Shown: piece by piece, positions 1 to 6,601 of the stretch
Position numbering within the stretch: the first letter of the stretch is position 1
Layout: each line of letters begins with the position of its first letter
Assembly: GCA_023136305.1 (NCBI GenBank)
Contig: JAGLSF010000004.1
Span: 1-20,749, forward strand
DNA length: 20,749 nt
Source: Spirochaetota bacterium
Lineage (GTDB): Bacteria; Spirochaetota; B62-G9; DRHN01
Direction: 5' to 3'
The notes under the pieces: generated by a model
The model's database searches: none
Told to the model about the DNA's origin: nothing
The model's input: only the letters and a program-made list of their open reading frames with translations
Made by a program: the position numbers and the translations under genes

Positions 1-41
1 TCCTCATCAACTTCCATCTTGCAAACAGGATCGATAGCCAT
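1..41 (-). CDS. YHS-domain protein, N-terminal fragment cut by the window edge
   Basis: Only the first 13 codons are visible. They read MAIDPVCKMEVDE, and the core DPVCKMEV is the classic opening of the YHS domain, a short metal-associated domain often found attached to or beside copper ATPases. The ATG at 41-39 has a strong ribosome binding site, GAGGAGG, about 8 bases upstream on the minus strand. It lies 47 bases downstream of the unknown gene at 89-391 and in the same direction, so the two are probably co-transcribed. Nearby copA and csoR make a copper-related role likely (inference). The rest of the gene lies beyond the left edge, so length and further domains are unknown. Confidence 0.75.
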   Translation of the reverse strand, partial: MAIDPVCKMEVDE

Positions 42-88
42 TATCGTTGCCTCCTCAATACAATTTGTTAACTGATTGATAGCTAATT

Positions 89-391
89 TCAGACAATTTC
101 AAGCTTCTGATTATCTTCTTCCTCTAATGCATCATGTTGGATAATATTGAATAATTTGTGGTTATATTTTCGCCTATGCGTATTACTTCTTATTTTCCGG
201 TACTCCGCAGCAATAATCCCTAGGTTCTGCTCAAATCTAAGATCTGATATTATCTTGTGCATATCCCATGCTCTTTTGATATCCCCGCCAAACGTTTGAT
301 GAATCGCGAATGTTTTTAAATTATCTTCACCATATCGCCCATTCGTCGTTTTACTCAAACTATGCTTCAACTTTTCATAATTTTCAATCAT
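89..391 (-). CDS. Hypothetical protein, 100 residues
   Basis: I do not recognise this protein. It is a small soluble product without a signal peptide or membrane segment, with many charged residues, a basic central stretch (around residues 63-78, containing RKIRSNTHRRK) and an acidic tail (EEED near residue 91). The ATG at 391 follows AAGGGA at a plausible ribosome-binding distance, which supports this start. It sits directly upstream of the YHS-domain gene on the same strand. A nucleic-acid-binding role would fit the basic centre but this is only a guess. Composition is AT-rich like the intergenic DNA around it. It could also be a shortened remnant of a larger gene. Confidence 0.5.
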   Translation of the reverse strand: MIENYEKLKHSLSKTTNGRYGEDNLKTFAIHQTFGGDIKRAWDMHKIISDLRFEQNLGIIAAEYRKIRSNTHRRKYNHKLFNIIQHDALEEEDNQKLEIV

Positions 392-742
392 AGCATTTTC
401 CCTTTATAAAAGTTTCTCCTCTAGATGTTCCTGATACACATTACAGACTTGAATATGGTTCATAATTTTACTCTTGTATGCAGGTATTAATATCACCAAA
501 TATATGTCCCCAACCAGAATGTTGACACGCTGTAGATCGATGCGCTTGTTTCATTATCAAAAAAACTCATCATTATAATCGCATCCGATACAGCTTTCTT
601 TGCAAACTGGTTGAAAGACTGGCAACCCAAGCGACATGTTTCTCCATACACTTAAAAATTAAAGTTTAAATGGAGCATTATCTATGGCCACCCCACCTAC
701 AGACAACCCTCCAATCCCTTTATTAGAAATCACTTGGCTTTA
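392..742. other. AT-rich 351-base gap without a confident gene
   Basis: No convincing intact gene is visible. Two open stretches stand out. On the minus strand codons are open from 550 to 404 (48 codons), with an internal ATG at 463 giving a 19-residue peptide that starts MNHIQVCNVYQ; I recognise neither. On the plus strand 536-655 reads like the start of a tyrosine recombinase and is listed separately. No clear terminator follows the copA stop codon at 743, and I could not find a convincing promoter for the gene at 89-391. Confidence 0.4.
536..655 (+). pseudogene. Possible remnant of a tyrosine recombinase N-terminus
   Basis: Between stop codons at 533 and 653 this frame has 39 codons, and its second half reads FFANWLKDWQPKRHVSPYT. 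The pattern of an aromatic/leucine helix followed by (Q)xRHVSPYT resembles the core-binding (SAM-like) N-terminal domain of phage-type tyrosine recombinases, where SPxT normally precedes a helix with a conserved SYR. Here a stop follows at once. There is no catalytic domain nearby. The similarity rests on one short motif, so this is a weak call. If right, it marks an old mobile-element insertion beside the copper locus. Confidence 0.25.
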
Positions 743-3493
743 CTAGTTCTTTGAGCTCTTGCCCATATAATCCGGTTTAATCTTTGCAAACCTTAAAAGA
801 TTGGCATTCGTCACAACGTTGATCGAGCTCGTTGCCATGGCTGCCTCAGCGATAATGGGATGTAAGAATCCGAGAATCGCCGCCGGAATTGCCACAGTAT
901 TATAGAAATATGCCCAGAACAAGTTCTGTCGGATTTTTTTGAATGTTGCTTTTGAAAGTTTTACCGCGGAAACCACACTAGAGAGCTCACCACGCACAAG
1001 CGTCACATCTGATGCCTCAATAGCGATATCCGTTCCCGTCCCGATTGCTATTCCAACATTTGCCTGTTTGAGCGCGGGGGCGTCATTGATTCCGTCGCCC
1101 ACCATGGCAACGACTCCTCCTTCCTCCTGAAGACGTTTAATCTCATCAACTTTTCCATCGGGCAGAACCTCCGCAAGAACCCGCGATATGCCAACTCGTT
1201 TTGCAATAGCCTCCGCAGTGAGGCGATTGTCACCCGTAATCATGCCCGTCTCAATCCCCATGGACTCGAGCTCTCGGATGGCCTGGACAGAATCTTCCTT
1301 CAGTGTATCAGCAAGAGCAATAACACCTGCAAGTTTTCCCTCGGTTGCCACGAGCATAATAGTTTTCGCCTCGTTCTCTAGTTTTGTAAGCTCAGATTGA
1401 ATGGATTCAGTTGAAACACCCGATTCCTCAATGAACTTTTTGCTCCCCACAAGAACATTTTCACCATCAATTTGTACCTCTATCCCCTTGCCACGAATTG
1501 CCTTGAAATTCTTTAATGTACCGAATGATAGACCCTTCTCTTTGGCATGCCGTACAACCGCCTGACCGAGCGGATGTTCCGACCCTGTCTCAGCAGTAGC
1601 CGCAAGATAGAGCAGCCTCTCTTTTTCAAACCCGTGAGCAGGAACAATATCGGTAACCTCAGGCTTGCCCTTTGTAATAGTACCCGTTTTATCAAACACA
1701 ATTATCCGCACATCCTTTAATGTCTGAATCGCTTCACCCTGTCGGATGAGAATACCATTTTCAGCCCCTATCCCACTTCCGACCATGAGAGCAGTAGGGG
1801 TCGCCAGACCTAGAGCACACGGACAGGCTATAACCAGCACCGCAACACTGGCAAAGATCGCAGAGGTGACAACACCCAAACTTGGGTTTACCCATGGTAT
1901 AAACGACGAGGCCCATACTGTAATGGGATGAAAGGTATTGGGAAACAGAAGCCACGAGATGACCGTAACGGCCGCAACAGCAAGTACGATGGGTACAAAG
2001 TAGGCGGTGATTCGATCAGCAAACTCCTGGATGGGGACTTTCGATCCCTGACACTCCTCAACCATCTTTATTACCTGGGATAAAAAGGTGTCCTTCCCCA
2101 CCTTTGCAGCCTTTATTTTTAATAGTCCCTCCTGATTTACCGTTGCACCGATGACCTCATCAGAAGGTCTCCTGTTTACGGGCATGGATTCCCCTGTGGC
2201 CATCGACTCATCAATGGTGCTCTCTCCCTCACTAATTACACCATCAGTGGGAATCTTTTCGCCTGGTCGCACAATCATCATGTCACCCACACGAACCTCT
2301 TCGATAGGGACTTCCCGCTCAACGCCTTCAACCAGTATGCGTGCTGTTTTTGCGCCCAGTTCCAGCAGCTTCTTGATTGCCTGCGACGCCCTCCCCTTGG
2401 CAGCTGTTTCTATGAGTCTACCGGTAAGATGAAATGACATGATCATAGCCGCAACGCCGGCATAATTTGCAACCGGTGTGAAAAAGGTAGCAAAACCTGT
2501 GAGAAACGAAACCGATGTACCCATAGCGATGAGTACATCCATGTTCGCCCTCCCGTGACTGATTGCCTTAAATGCAGAGCGCAGGGTTGGCCACCCTTTC
2601 CAGAAGATTACGGGAATGGCGAAAACAATCATCCCTATATCGAATACCATCCGGTTCGGCCACAAGATTCCAAAGAACATTTCAAGGGCCATCCATATGG
2701 TAATAGGTGCTGTGAAACCCCACGCCGTCCACATCCTTACCCGGGCATCACGGACCTTCTTGATATCCTCGTCTTCCTCCTCAACAGCCTCTACCTCCTT
2801 GTCCACGACCTCATACCCAGTGGCAGCAACAGCAGCTTTGAGCTTCTCTAGGCCCGTAACGGTGGCGTCAAACTCGACATAGGCGGTTTCAGCGGCAAAG
2901 TTAACCACTGCGTTCTTTACGCCCTTGGTCTTGGTGAGGGCTTTCTCGATGGTTTGTGCGCAGGATGTGCAGCTCATGCCTCCGAGCTTTAGCGTGACCT
3001 TCTGCCCGTCAGAACTTACGTCGTAGCCTACAGCCCGCACCGCTTCTTCGAGGTCGAGGATACCGACGAGGGCAGGGTCGTACTCCACATAGGCCTTTTC
3101 AGCGGCGAAGTTCACCAATGCCCTATTCACCCCCTTCTGTTTGACGATCGACTTCTCGATGGTCTGCGCACATGAAGCACAGTTCATTCCTTCTATTGGG
3201 AGAGTAACCTTCTCTGTGGCTGAAAGTTCCGGTTCAGCGATTCTACTATCATCAAAAACATCAGTGGAATCTTCAGTTCCAGGATCCTCAAAAACTATAT
3301 AGCCAGCATCCTCTACGGCTCTATAAATATCATACAAGTCAGTCGCATTAGTGTCATACTTCACACGAGCCTGTTTATCGTCTAATGAAACTTCTGCTCC
3401 TAAAACACCAACTACATTCGTTAACGAATTCTTTACTAGTTGGACACATTTATCACAAGTCATTCCATCTATTCTAACAATTGTTTCTACCAT
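743..3493 (-). CDS. copA: Copper-exporting P1B-type ATPase with three HMA domains
   Basis: This inner-membrane pump uses ATP to export Cu(I) from the cytoplasm. The 916-residue product has three N-terminal heavy-metal-binding domains with CxxC pairs at C13/C16, C105/C108 and C175/C178, then the P-type core: TGES at 433-436 (actuator), CPC at 557-559 (transmembrane metal site), phosphorylated Asp in DKTGT at 601, HP at 640-641, and GDGIND at 799-804. N857, the Tyr-Asn pair at 864-865 and MxxSS at 886-890 in the last helices are the copper-type signature of class IB-1. The ATG at 3493 follows AAGGAG. HMA2 and HMA3 are close copies, whereas HMA1 (CDKC) differs and is encoded by noticeably AT-richer codons. 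A promoter with a CsoR-like operator lies just upstream, divergent from csoR. Confidence 0.96.
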   Translation of the reverse strand: MVETIVRIDGMTCDKCVQLVKNSLTNVVGVLGAEVSLDDKQARVKYDTNATDLYDIYRAVEDAGYIVFEDPGTEDSTDVFDDSRIAEPELSATEKVTLPIEGMNCASCAQTIEKSIVKQKGVNRALVNFAAEKAYVEYDPALVGILDLEEAVRAVGYDVSSDGQKVTLKLGGMSCTSCAQTIEKALTKTKGVKNAVVNFAAETAYVEFDATVTGLEKLKAAVAATGYEVVDKEVEAVEEEDEDIKKVRDARVRMWTAWGFTAPITIWMALEMFFGILWPNRMVFDIGMIVFAIPVIFWKGWPTLRSAFKAISHGRANMDVLIAMGTSVSFLTGFATFFTPVANYAGVAAMIMSFHLTGRLIETAAKGRASQAIKKLLELGAKTARILVEGVEREVPIEEVRVGDMMIVRPGEKIPTDGVISEGESTIDESMATGESMPVNRRPSDEVIGATVNQEGLLKIKAAKVGKDTFLSQVIKMVEECQGSKVPIQEFADRITAYFVPIVLAVAAVTVISWLLFPNTFHPITVWASSFIPWVNPSLGVVTSAIFASVAVLVIACPCALGLATPTALMVGSGIGAENGILIRQGEAIQTLKDVRIIVFDKTGTITKGKPEVTDIVPAHGFEKERLLYLAATAETGSEHPLGQAVVRHAKEKGLSFGTLKNFKAIRGKGIEVQIDGENVLVGSKKFIEESGVSTESIQSELTKLENEAKTIMLVATEGKLAGVIALADTLKEDSVQAIRELESMGIETGMITGDNRLTAEAIAKRVGISRVLAEVLPDGKVDEIKRLQEEGGVVAMVGDGINDAPALKQANVGIAIGTGTDIAIEASDVTLVRGELSSVVSAVKLSKATFKKIRQNLFWAYFYNTVAIPAAILGFLHPIIAEAAMATSSINVVTNANLLRFAKIKPDYMGKSSKN

Positions 3494-3516
3494 GCCAGAA
3501 CTCCTTAAAAAAGATT

Positions 3517-3573
3517 ATACCCCACCCCTGTATAGTATATCTAAATATTAGAGAATTTTAATCCGAATGTCAA
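3517..3573 (-). promoter_or_regulatory. copA promoter with CsoR-like operator
   Basis: Reading the minus strand, TTGACA (3573-3568) is followed after 17 bases by TAATAT (3550-3545). The predicted start of transcription falls near 3538. Directly downstream, 3517-3533 on the plus strand reads ATACCC, five bases, CTGTAT, a partial palindrome matching the ATACCC-N5-GGGTAT element seen at the other two copper promoters. Its centre (3525) is 20 bases past the -10 box, the same distance as at csoR. Repression by CsoR and release by Cu(I) is the expected behaviour. Confidence 0.65.
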
Positions 3574-3660
3574 GATATTATTTAAAAATTTACGCAGAAA
3601 AATTCCCTTTAACAAATATGCAAAGGTCTCATATTTAGGATAGCATGTGCACATGCATAT

Positions 3661-3717
3661 TTGACAAAAGATGATACAAGTGTTATCTTTACTATACACC
3701 TAACCCCCAGGGGGTAT
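3661..3717 (+). promoter_or_regulatory. csoR promoter with CsoR-like operator
   Basis: A perfect -35 box TTGACA (3661-3666) is followed after exactly 17 bases by TATCTT (3684-3689), giving a start near 3696. Just downstream, 3701-3717 holds TAACCC, five bases, GGGTAT, with a GC-rich heart (five C, one A, five G, centred on 3709) in otherwise AT-rich DNA. This is the typical look of a CsoR operator and implies autorepression. Confidence 0.7.
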
Positions 3718-3802
3718 ATATTTGGTATTTTATAAAGGTGTAATGAAAAACTCTTGGAATTAATAAAGCTTAAATCACTTTTCTATGGTGGAGAATTAAA
3801 TT

Positions 3803-4138
3803 ATGGCTAAAGAGCAAACACAAGTTCAAAATGATTTAGAAAAAAAGACAAGTTATGAAAAAAAGGGACCCTATCCGACGAATAAGGCCGCACTTAAAAG
3901 GTTGAATATTATTGAGGGACAGATTAGAGGTATACAGAGGATGGTAGAGGAAGAGAAGTACTGTATTGATATAATCAATCAAATATCTGCTGCTCGGTCG
4001 GCTCTTAACAATGTAGGAAAACTCATTTTAAAAAGACATCTAGATAACTGTGTAAGAAATGCGATACAAAATAATGGTGAGAATAGTAAAGAAGTTATTG
4101 ATGAGTTGATGGATATATTATCTAAAGAGGAATTATAA
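3803..4138 (+). CDS. csoR: CsoR-type copper-sensing repressor (DUF156 family)
   Basis: This 111-residue all-helical DNA-binding repressor senses cytoplasmic Cu(I). The family core is clear (KRLNIIEGQIRGIQRMVEE at 32-50). The Cu(I) ligand set is present as Cys54, His79 and Cys83; the intervals of 25 and 4 residues equal those of the Bacillus subtilis CsoR ligands (Cys45, His70, Cys74), which favours copper over the nickel (RcnR), formaldehyde (FrmR) or persulfide (CstR) branches. A Lys/Glu-rich N-terminal tail of about 25 residues precedes the core. The ATG follows GGTGGAG at a good distance. It is divergent from copA and convergent with the Met/His-rich gene, both of which carry similar operators. 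Its AT-rich codons match the first part of copA. Confidence 0.93.
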   Translation: MAKEQTQVQNDLEKKTSYEKKGPYPTNKAALKRLNIIEGQIRGIQRMVEEEKYCIDIINQISAARSALNNVGKLILKRHLDNCVRNAIQNNGENSKEVIDELMDILSKEEL

Positions 4139-4164
4139 ATTGTGATGAGGAGGTCTCATTGTTT

Positions 4165-4224
4165 ATGATTCAAACGCATATACTCATAAAATTAAAAGTT
4201 GTATGCAAATACTTTCTTTATTGA
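4165..4224 (+). pseudogene. 19-codon open frame with strong ribosome binding site after csoR
   Basis: Immediately after csoR a GAGGAGG sequence (4147-4153) precedes an ATG at 4165 that opens a 19-codon frame (MIQTHILIKLKVVCKYFLY); an in-frame TTG at 4159 is closer to the binding site. Its end overlaps the 3' end of the convergent gene at 4218. A CopZ-like copper chaperone often follows csoR, and IKLKV resembles a first beta strand of such a domain, but the CxxC loop is absent. It may be a truncated leftover or a chance frame. Confidence 0.2.
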
Positions 4225-4904
4225 AGATCCTTCTTCATGGTCTCGAACTCTTCCTTTGATATCTCCCCTTGTGCATAGCGCCGCTTAGCAATCTCGAGAG
4301 GTGAATCTACCTCTGGATTACGAAAAGTTCCATGCTGCTTTTGCGACCTGACGACCAGCCAGATAACCACACCGATTACCCCGAGTAAAACAATCCACAT
4401 GATGATCCTCCATGTATAATATCCCCAAAAACCACCCATCATCGTTCCGGGGAAAGCACCGTAGTTCCCCCTACCCCAACCATGATGCATACCCCATCCC
4501 ATCATGGGCATGCCACCCATCATTCCCCTACCCATCCATCCTCCTCTCATCATGGGAAGGCCCGGGTTGCGGAATCCACTGCTCAAGTAACGATAACCCA
4601 TCATCCTATGCATGTACTCGAGACTCTCCGAGCCTTCGCCTCCCATCATCTCGTCCATATACTCATGCTCACGCTCGTTTGGGTGCATAAGACCCATGAC
4701 AGCTTCGCCAAGTTCTTCTAAATATTCATCACTCACACCGTCTGGATCAATTGGATCATCAGACTCGATACCCTGTTCTTGACGAATCTCTGCAAGGATT
4801 TCATCGATATTTCTGCCGTGCCCTCCGTCACTGAGCGCCATACCTCCTATAAACAGGAAAAGTAATAAAACACCAATTACTGAAACTATTGTATATGTCT
4901 TCAT
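4218..4904 (-). CDS. Met/His-rich membrane protein with C-terminal SHOCT domain
   Basis: The 228-residue product starts with a hydrophobic signal or anchor segment (about 1-24), followed by an acidic stretch and a remarkable region at about 80-165 with roughly 19 methionines and several histidines (GMMGGMPMMGWGMHHGWG and similar), then a second membrane helix (about 168-187) and a short C-terminal SHOCT motif (EIAKRRYAQGEISKEEFETM). Met/His clusters outside the membrane commonly bind Cu(I). I chose the ATG at 4904 because GGAGGTAG lies just upstream; the frame stays open further upstream to 5012 but that extension covers the promoter and operator. With a CsoR-like operator at 4929-4945, a role in periplasmic copper binding or efflux support is a sound inference. 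Exact function is unknown. Confidence 0.82.
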   Translation of the reverse strand: MKTYTIVSVIGVLLLFLFIGGMALSDGGHGRNIDEILAEIRQEQGIESDDPIDPDGVSDEYLEELGEAVMGLMHPNEREHEYMDEMMGGEGSESLEYMHRMMGYRYLSSGFRNPGLPMMRGGWMGRGMMGGMPMMGWGMHHGWGRGNYGAFPGTMMGGFWGYYTWRIIMWIVLLGVIGVVIWLVVRSQKQHGTFRNPEVDSPLEIAKRRYAQGEISKEEFETMKKDLQ

Positions 4905-4928
4905 GAAACTACCTCCAATTATCAAGTA

Positions 4929-4979
4929 ATACCCAGGGGGGGTATACACAACAATAGTTATACATAACATCAATGTCAA
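4929..4979 (-). promoter_or_regulatory. Promoter and CsoR-like operator of the Met/His-rich gene
   Basis: On the minus strand TTGACA (4979-4974) is followed after 17 bases by TATTGT (4956-4951). An alternative -10, TATAAC at 4962-4957, would put the operator at the same distance as at copA and csoR but lacks a good -35. The operator at 4929-4945 is the best palindrome of the three, ATACCC, five bases, GGGTAT with both arms perfect. It lies between the predicted start of transcription and the start codon at 4904. Confidence 0.65.
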
Positions 4980-5012
4980 GATGGATTCACATCGATTTTT
5001 TCTATTTATCAA

Positions 5013-5308
5013 TACCGTGATTATTCAAACTTTTCCAGTAGCGTACACGAATAGTTCTGGTTTCAGTTTGGATAACTATACCTAAGACAGTGCAGGAAGA
5101 ATTTTAAATTCGTGATCGTCGCATTCTTTTTTACAACTAAATCTTCAGCACTGTTTTCCAGAAACGCCTGGGAGGCAATGAATAAACACTTGGTGTGGTG
5201 AAAGTGATCTTCCGGAAACCCGAGGGCAACGTGAATATTGTCGGGGTGGTGACATACGAATTGAACTGAAAGTTCTCCTCTCGCTCGCTTTTTTTATACC
5301 ACTAGATT
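5013..5308. other. Gap of about 300 bases, possible gene debris only
   Basis: No intact gene is visible. On the plus strand one frame stays open to a TGA at 5199 and has a signal-peptide-like stretch (KNFKFVIVAFFF), and a second frame from 5198 to 5269 reads VKVIFRKPEGNVNIVGVV before its stop. The two would join by one frameshift, so they could be debris of one small secreted protein, but I recognise no family. Neither has a well-placed ribosome binding site. Confidence 0.3.
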
Positions 5309-5337
5309 TTTACATTTTTTTACAGGCGATACATAAT
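5309..5337 (+). promoter_or_regulatory. Promoter of the small secreted protein gene
   Basis: TTTACA (5309-5314) is followed after exactly 17 bases by CATAAT (5332-5337). This predicts a transcript start near 5344 and a leader of about 50 bases. No CsoR-like GC-rich palindrome is present here, so this gene is probably outside the CsoR regulon. Confidence 0.5.
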
Positions 5338-5393
5338 TTAGCAACACTCTTTCCCTATATTAGTATTAATCAATTTCTCTCAAGGAGGGTACT

Positions 5394-5876
5394 ATGAAAG
5401 GAAAGAGAAAACTTATAGTTCTTGTGGTGGTTGTTGCAGCACTCGTTTTAGCCTCGGGAATTGCTGCCTTTGCACACCGCTGGGATTTTGACGCTGCTGA
5501 AGAGGTAAAGAAGCTCGAAGGAACGCTTGAGTTCTCGCAAACGTGGGGATTTACGTTGAGCACCTCATCCGGGGATCAGTATCGCCTGCTTTTACATCCG
5601 ATGCGTTTTCTTGAAGAAACCGAGATGCAACTTGGTGCAAAGGACCGCGTGAGTGTATCGGGTTACAAGGTAGACGATGATGTAATCTGGGTCAGTACGG
5701 TCACCAAGGGATCGAAGACATACGAGATAGCCGATCCCGATGAAATCGGACAGTTTGGTCCTGGCTCGGGTTATGGTCCTTATGCCGACAATCGATCTGG
5801 CGGTATGAGAGGCTACGGACGTGGACAAAGTGGCGGTGGTAGGGGTTGGAATGACGGCAATGGTCATTGCTGGTGA
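5394..5876 (+). CDS. Small secreted protein with Gly-rich tail, function unknown
   Basis: The 160-residue product begins with a textbook signal peptide: a basic start (MKGKRK), a long Val/Ala/Leu core, and a likely cleavage site after AFA at residue 27. The mature part (28-125) has alternating hydrophobic residues consistent with a small beta-barrel (for example LEGTLEFSQTWGFTLST and DRVSVSGYKVDDDVIWVS). The last 35 residues are rich in Gly, Arg and Tyr and end in HCW. A strong AAGGAGGG sits 5 bases before the ATG. It is monocistronic, with its own promoter and a hairpin 68 bases after the stop. A decayed response regulator follows it, and the copper genes precede it, so a periplasmic metal or envelope-stress role is possible. 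I do not recognise a named family. Confidence 0.75.
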   Translation: MKGKRKLIVLVVVVAALVLASGIAAFAHRWDFDAAEEVKKLEGTLEFSQTWGFTLSTSSGDQYRLLLHPMRFLEETEMQLGAKDRVSVSGYKVDDDVIWVSTVTKGSKTYEIADPDEIGQFGPGSGYGPYADNRSGGMRGYGRGQSGGGRGWNDGNGHCW

Positions 5877-5943
5877 TGGTGTGCTTTGGGCCTGATACCC
5901 GTACATCTAACAGAGAATCTGCCGGCGGCCGGGCGGTTGATAG

Positions 5944-5973
5944 GAAGGGGAACTGCTTTCGCAGTTCCCCTTC
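5944..5973 (+). terminator. Hairpin terminator after the secreted protein gene
   Basis: A perfect 13-base-pair stem (GAAGGGGAACTGC, loop TTTC, then the exact complement) spans these bases. The tail after it is CTTGC rather than a run of T on the plus strand; on the minus strand it is also not T-rich. It probably ends the transcript of the gene at 5394-5876 and may protect its 3' end. Confidence 0.65.
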
Positions 5974-6051
5974 TTGCATGTTCGACGAGCAGGGCCCATC
6001 CACTCCTGGTAAGAAGCACGACTGTCACGCGTCAAAAAAGGTAGACCTACG

Positions 6052-6490
6052 GTGTGAATAGCAGTTGTTGATGATGATCAGAAACTCATCGATCTTCTCA
6101 CCGGTTATTTGGCTAAAAATAACCACAATCCTGCTACCTTCAAATACCCGAAAGATTTCCTTCGACAGAAGCTCGACAGCTTCTATATTATCATACTCGA
6201 CATACGTATGTTCGAGGAGGCTGGCGTCGCCCTGCTAAGAGTGTTGCAGAAGCAGGGCTCGTTGCCGGCCATCATGCTCATCGATAGATGAAATGTGTAC
6301 GATCGTATCTAAGGACTTGAATATGATCATGGAGTGTACGAAGAATATAACCGTGGAAAGCTCTATCCGACCTGTGGATGTGCTCGGGAGCAGGCCACAA
6401 AGAAACTTGGAGACGATCCCAACGTCCGCCCAACGGTTTAGGAATCACACTTCTTGGGTATGCGGAATGTCGAACAAAACATCGAATAAA
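6052..6490 (+). pseudogene. Decayed OmpR-type response regulator
   Basis: The frame from 6058 reads IAVVDDDQKLIDLL and later IIILDIRM and LPAIMLIDR, which are the acidic pocket, the phosphorylation-site Asp and the beta-4 strand of a receiver domain. The frame is broken: a likely start GTG at 6052 is followed directly by TGA, another TGA closes the frame at 6289, then NVYDRI continues to a TAA at 6310 and GLEYD follows. Beyond about 6330 resemblance fades, although GITLLGYAECRTKHRI near 6435-6480 in another frame could be the linker to a winged-helix domain. The invariant Lys of the receiver and the effector domain are not recognisable, and no sensor kinase is left nearby. I am confident about the receiver remnant and unsure where it ends. 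Confidence 0.8.
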
Positions 6491-6601
6491 TATGAAATAA
6501 TATGCACAACAATCTACTATATAAAGAATAACTTAAACAATATATATGTTAAATCGTAACAAAGGATTGAAACCAACCTGAATAAAAAACAGGAGGGGCT
6601 T

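Noticed and set aside
2870..3200. Repeated DNA suggestive of an assembly duplication
   Set aside because: It encodes HMA2 and HMA3 with many silent and amino-acid differences, so it is an old domain duplication within copA.
4905..5012. A longer start for the Met/His-rich protein, adding 36 residues
   Set aside because: The added part covers the promoter and the CsoR-like operator, while the ATG at 4904 has a strong ribosome binding site and begins a normal signal segment.
6293..6559. An 88-codon open frame on the plus strand after the response regulator remnant
   Set aside because: It shows no family resemblance, lies across decayed regulator sequence, and ends in AT-rich non-coding DNA.
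6520..6601. A possible terminator for the 13-gene block downstream of the UroD-like gene
   Set aside because: Only a 4-pair stem (CCTG/CAGG) and AT-rich near-palindromes are seen, too weak to call.
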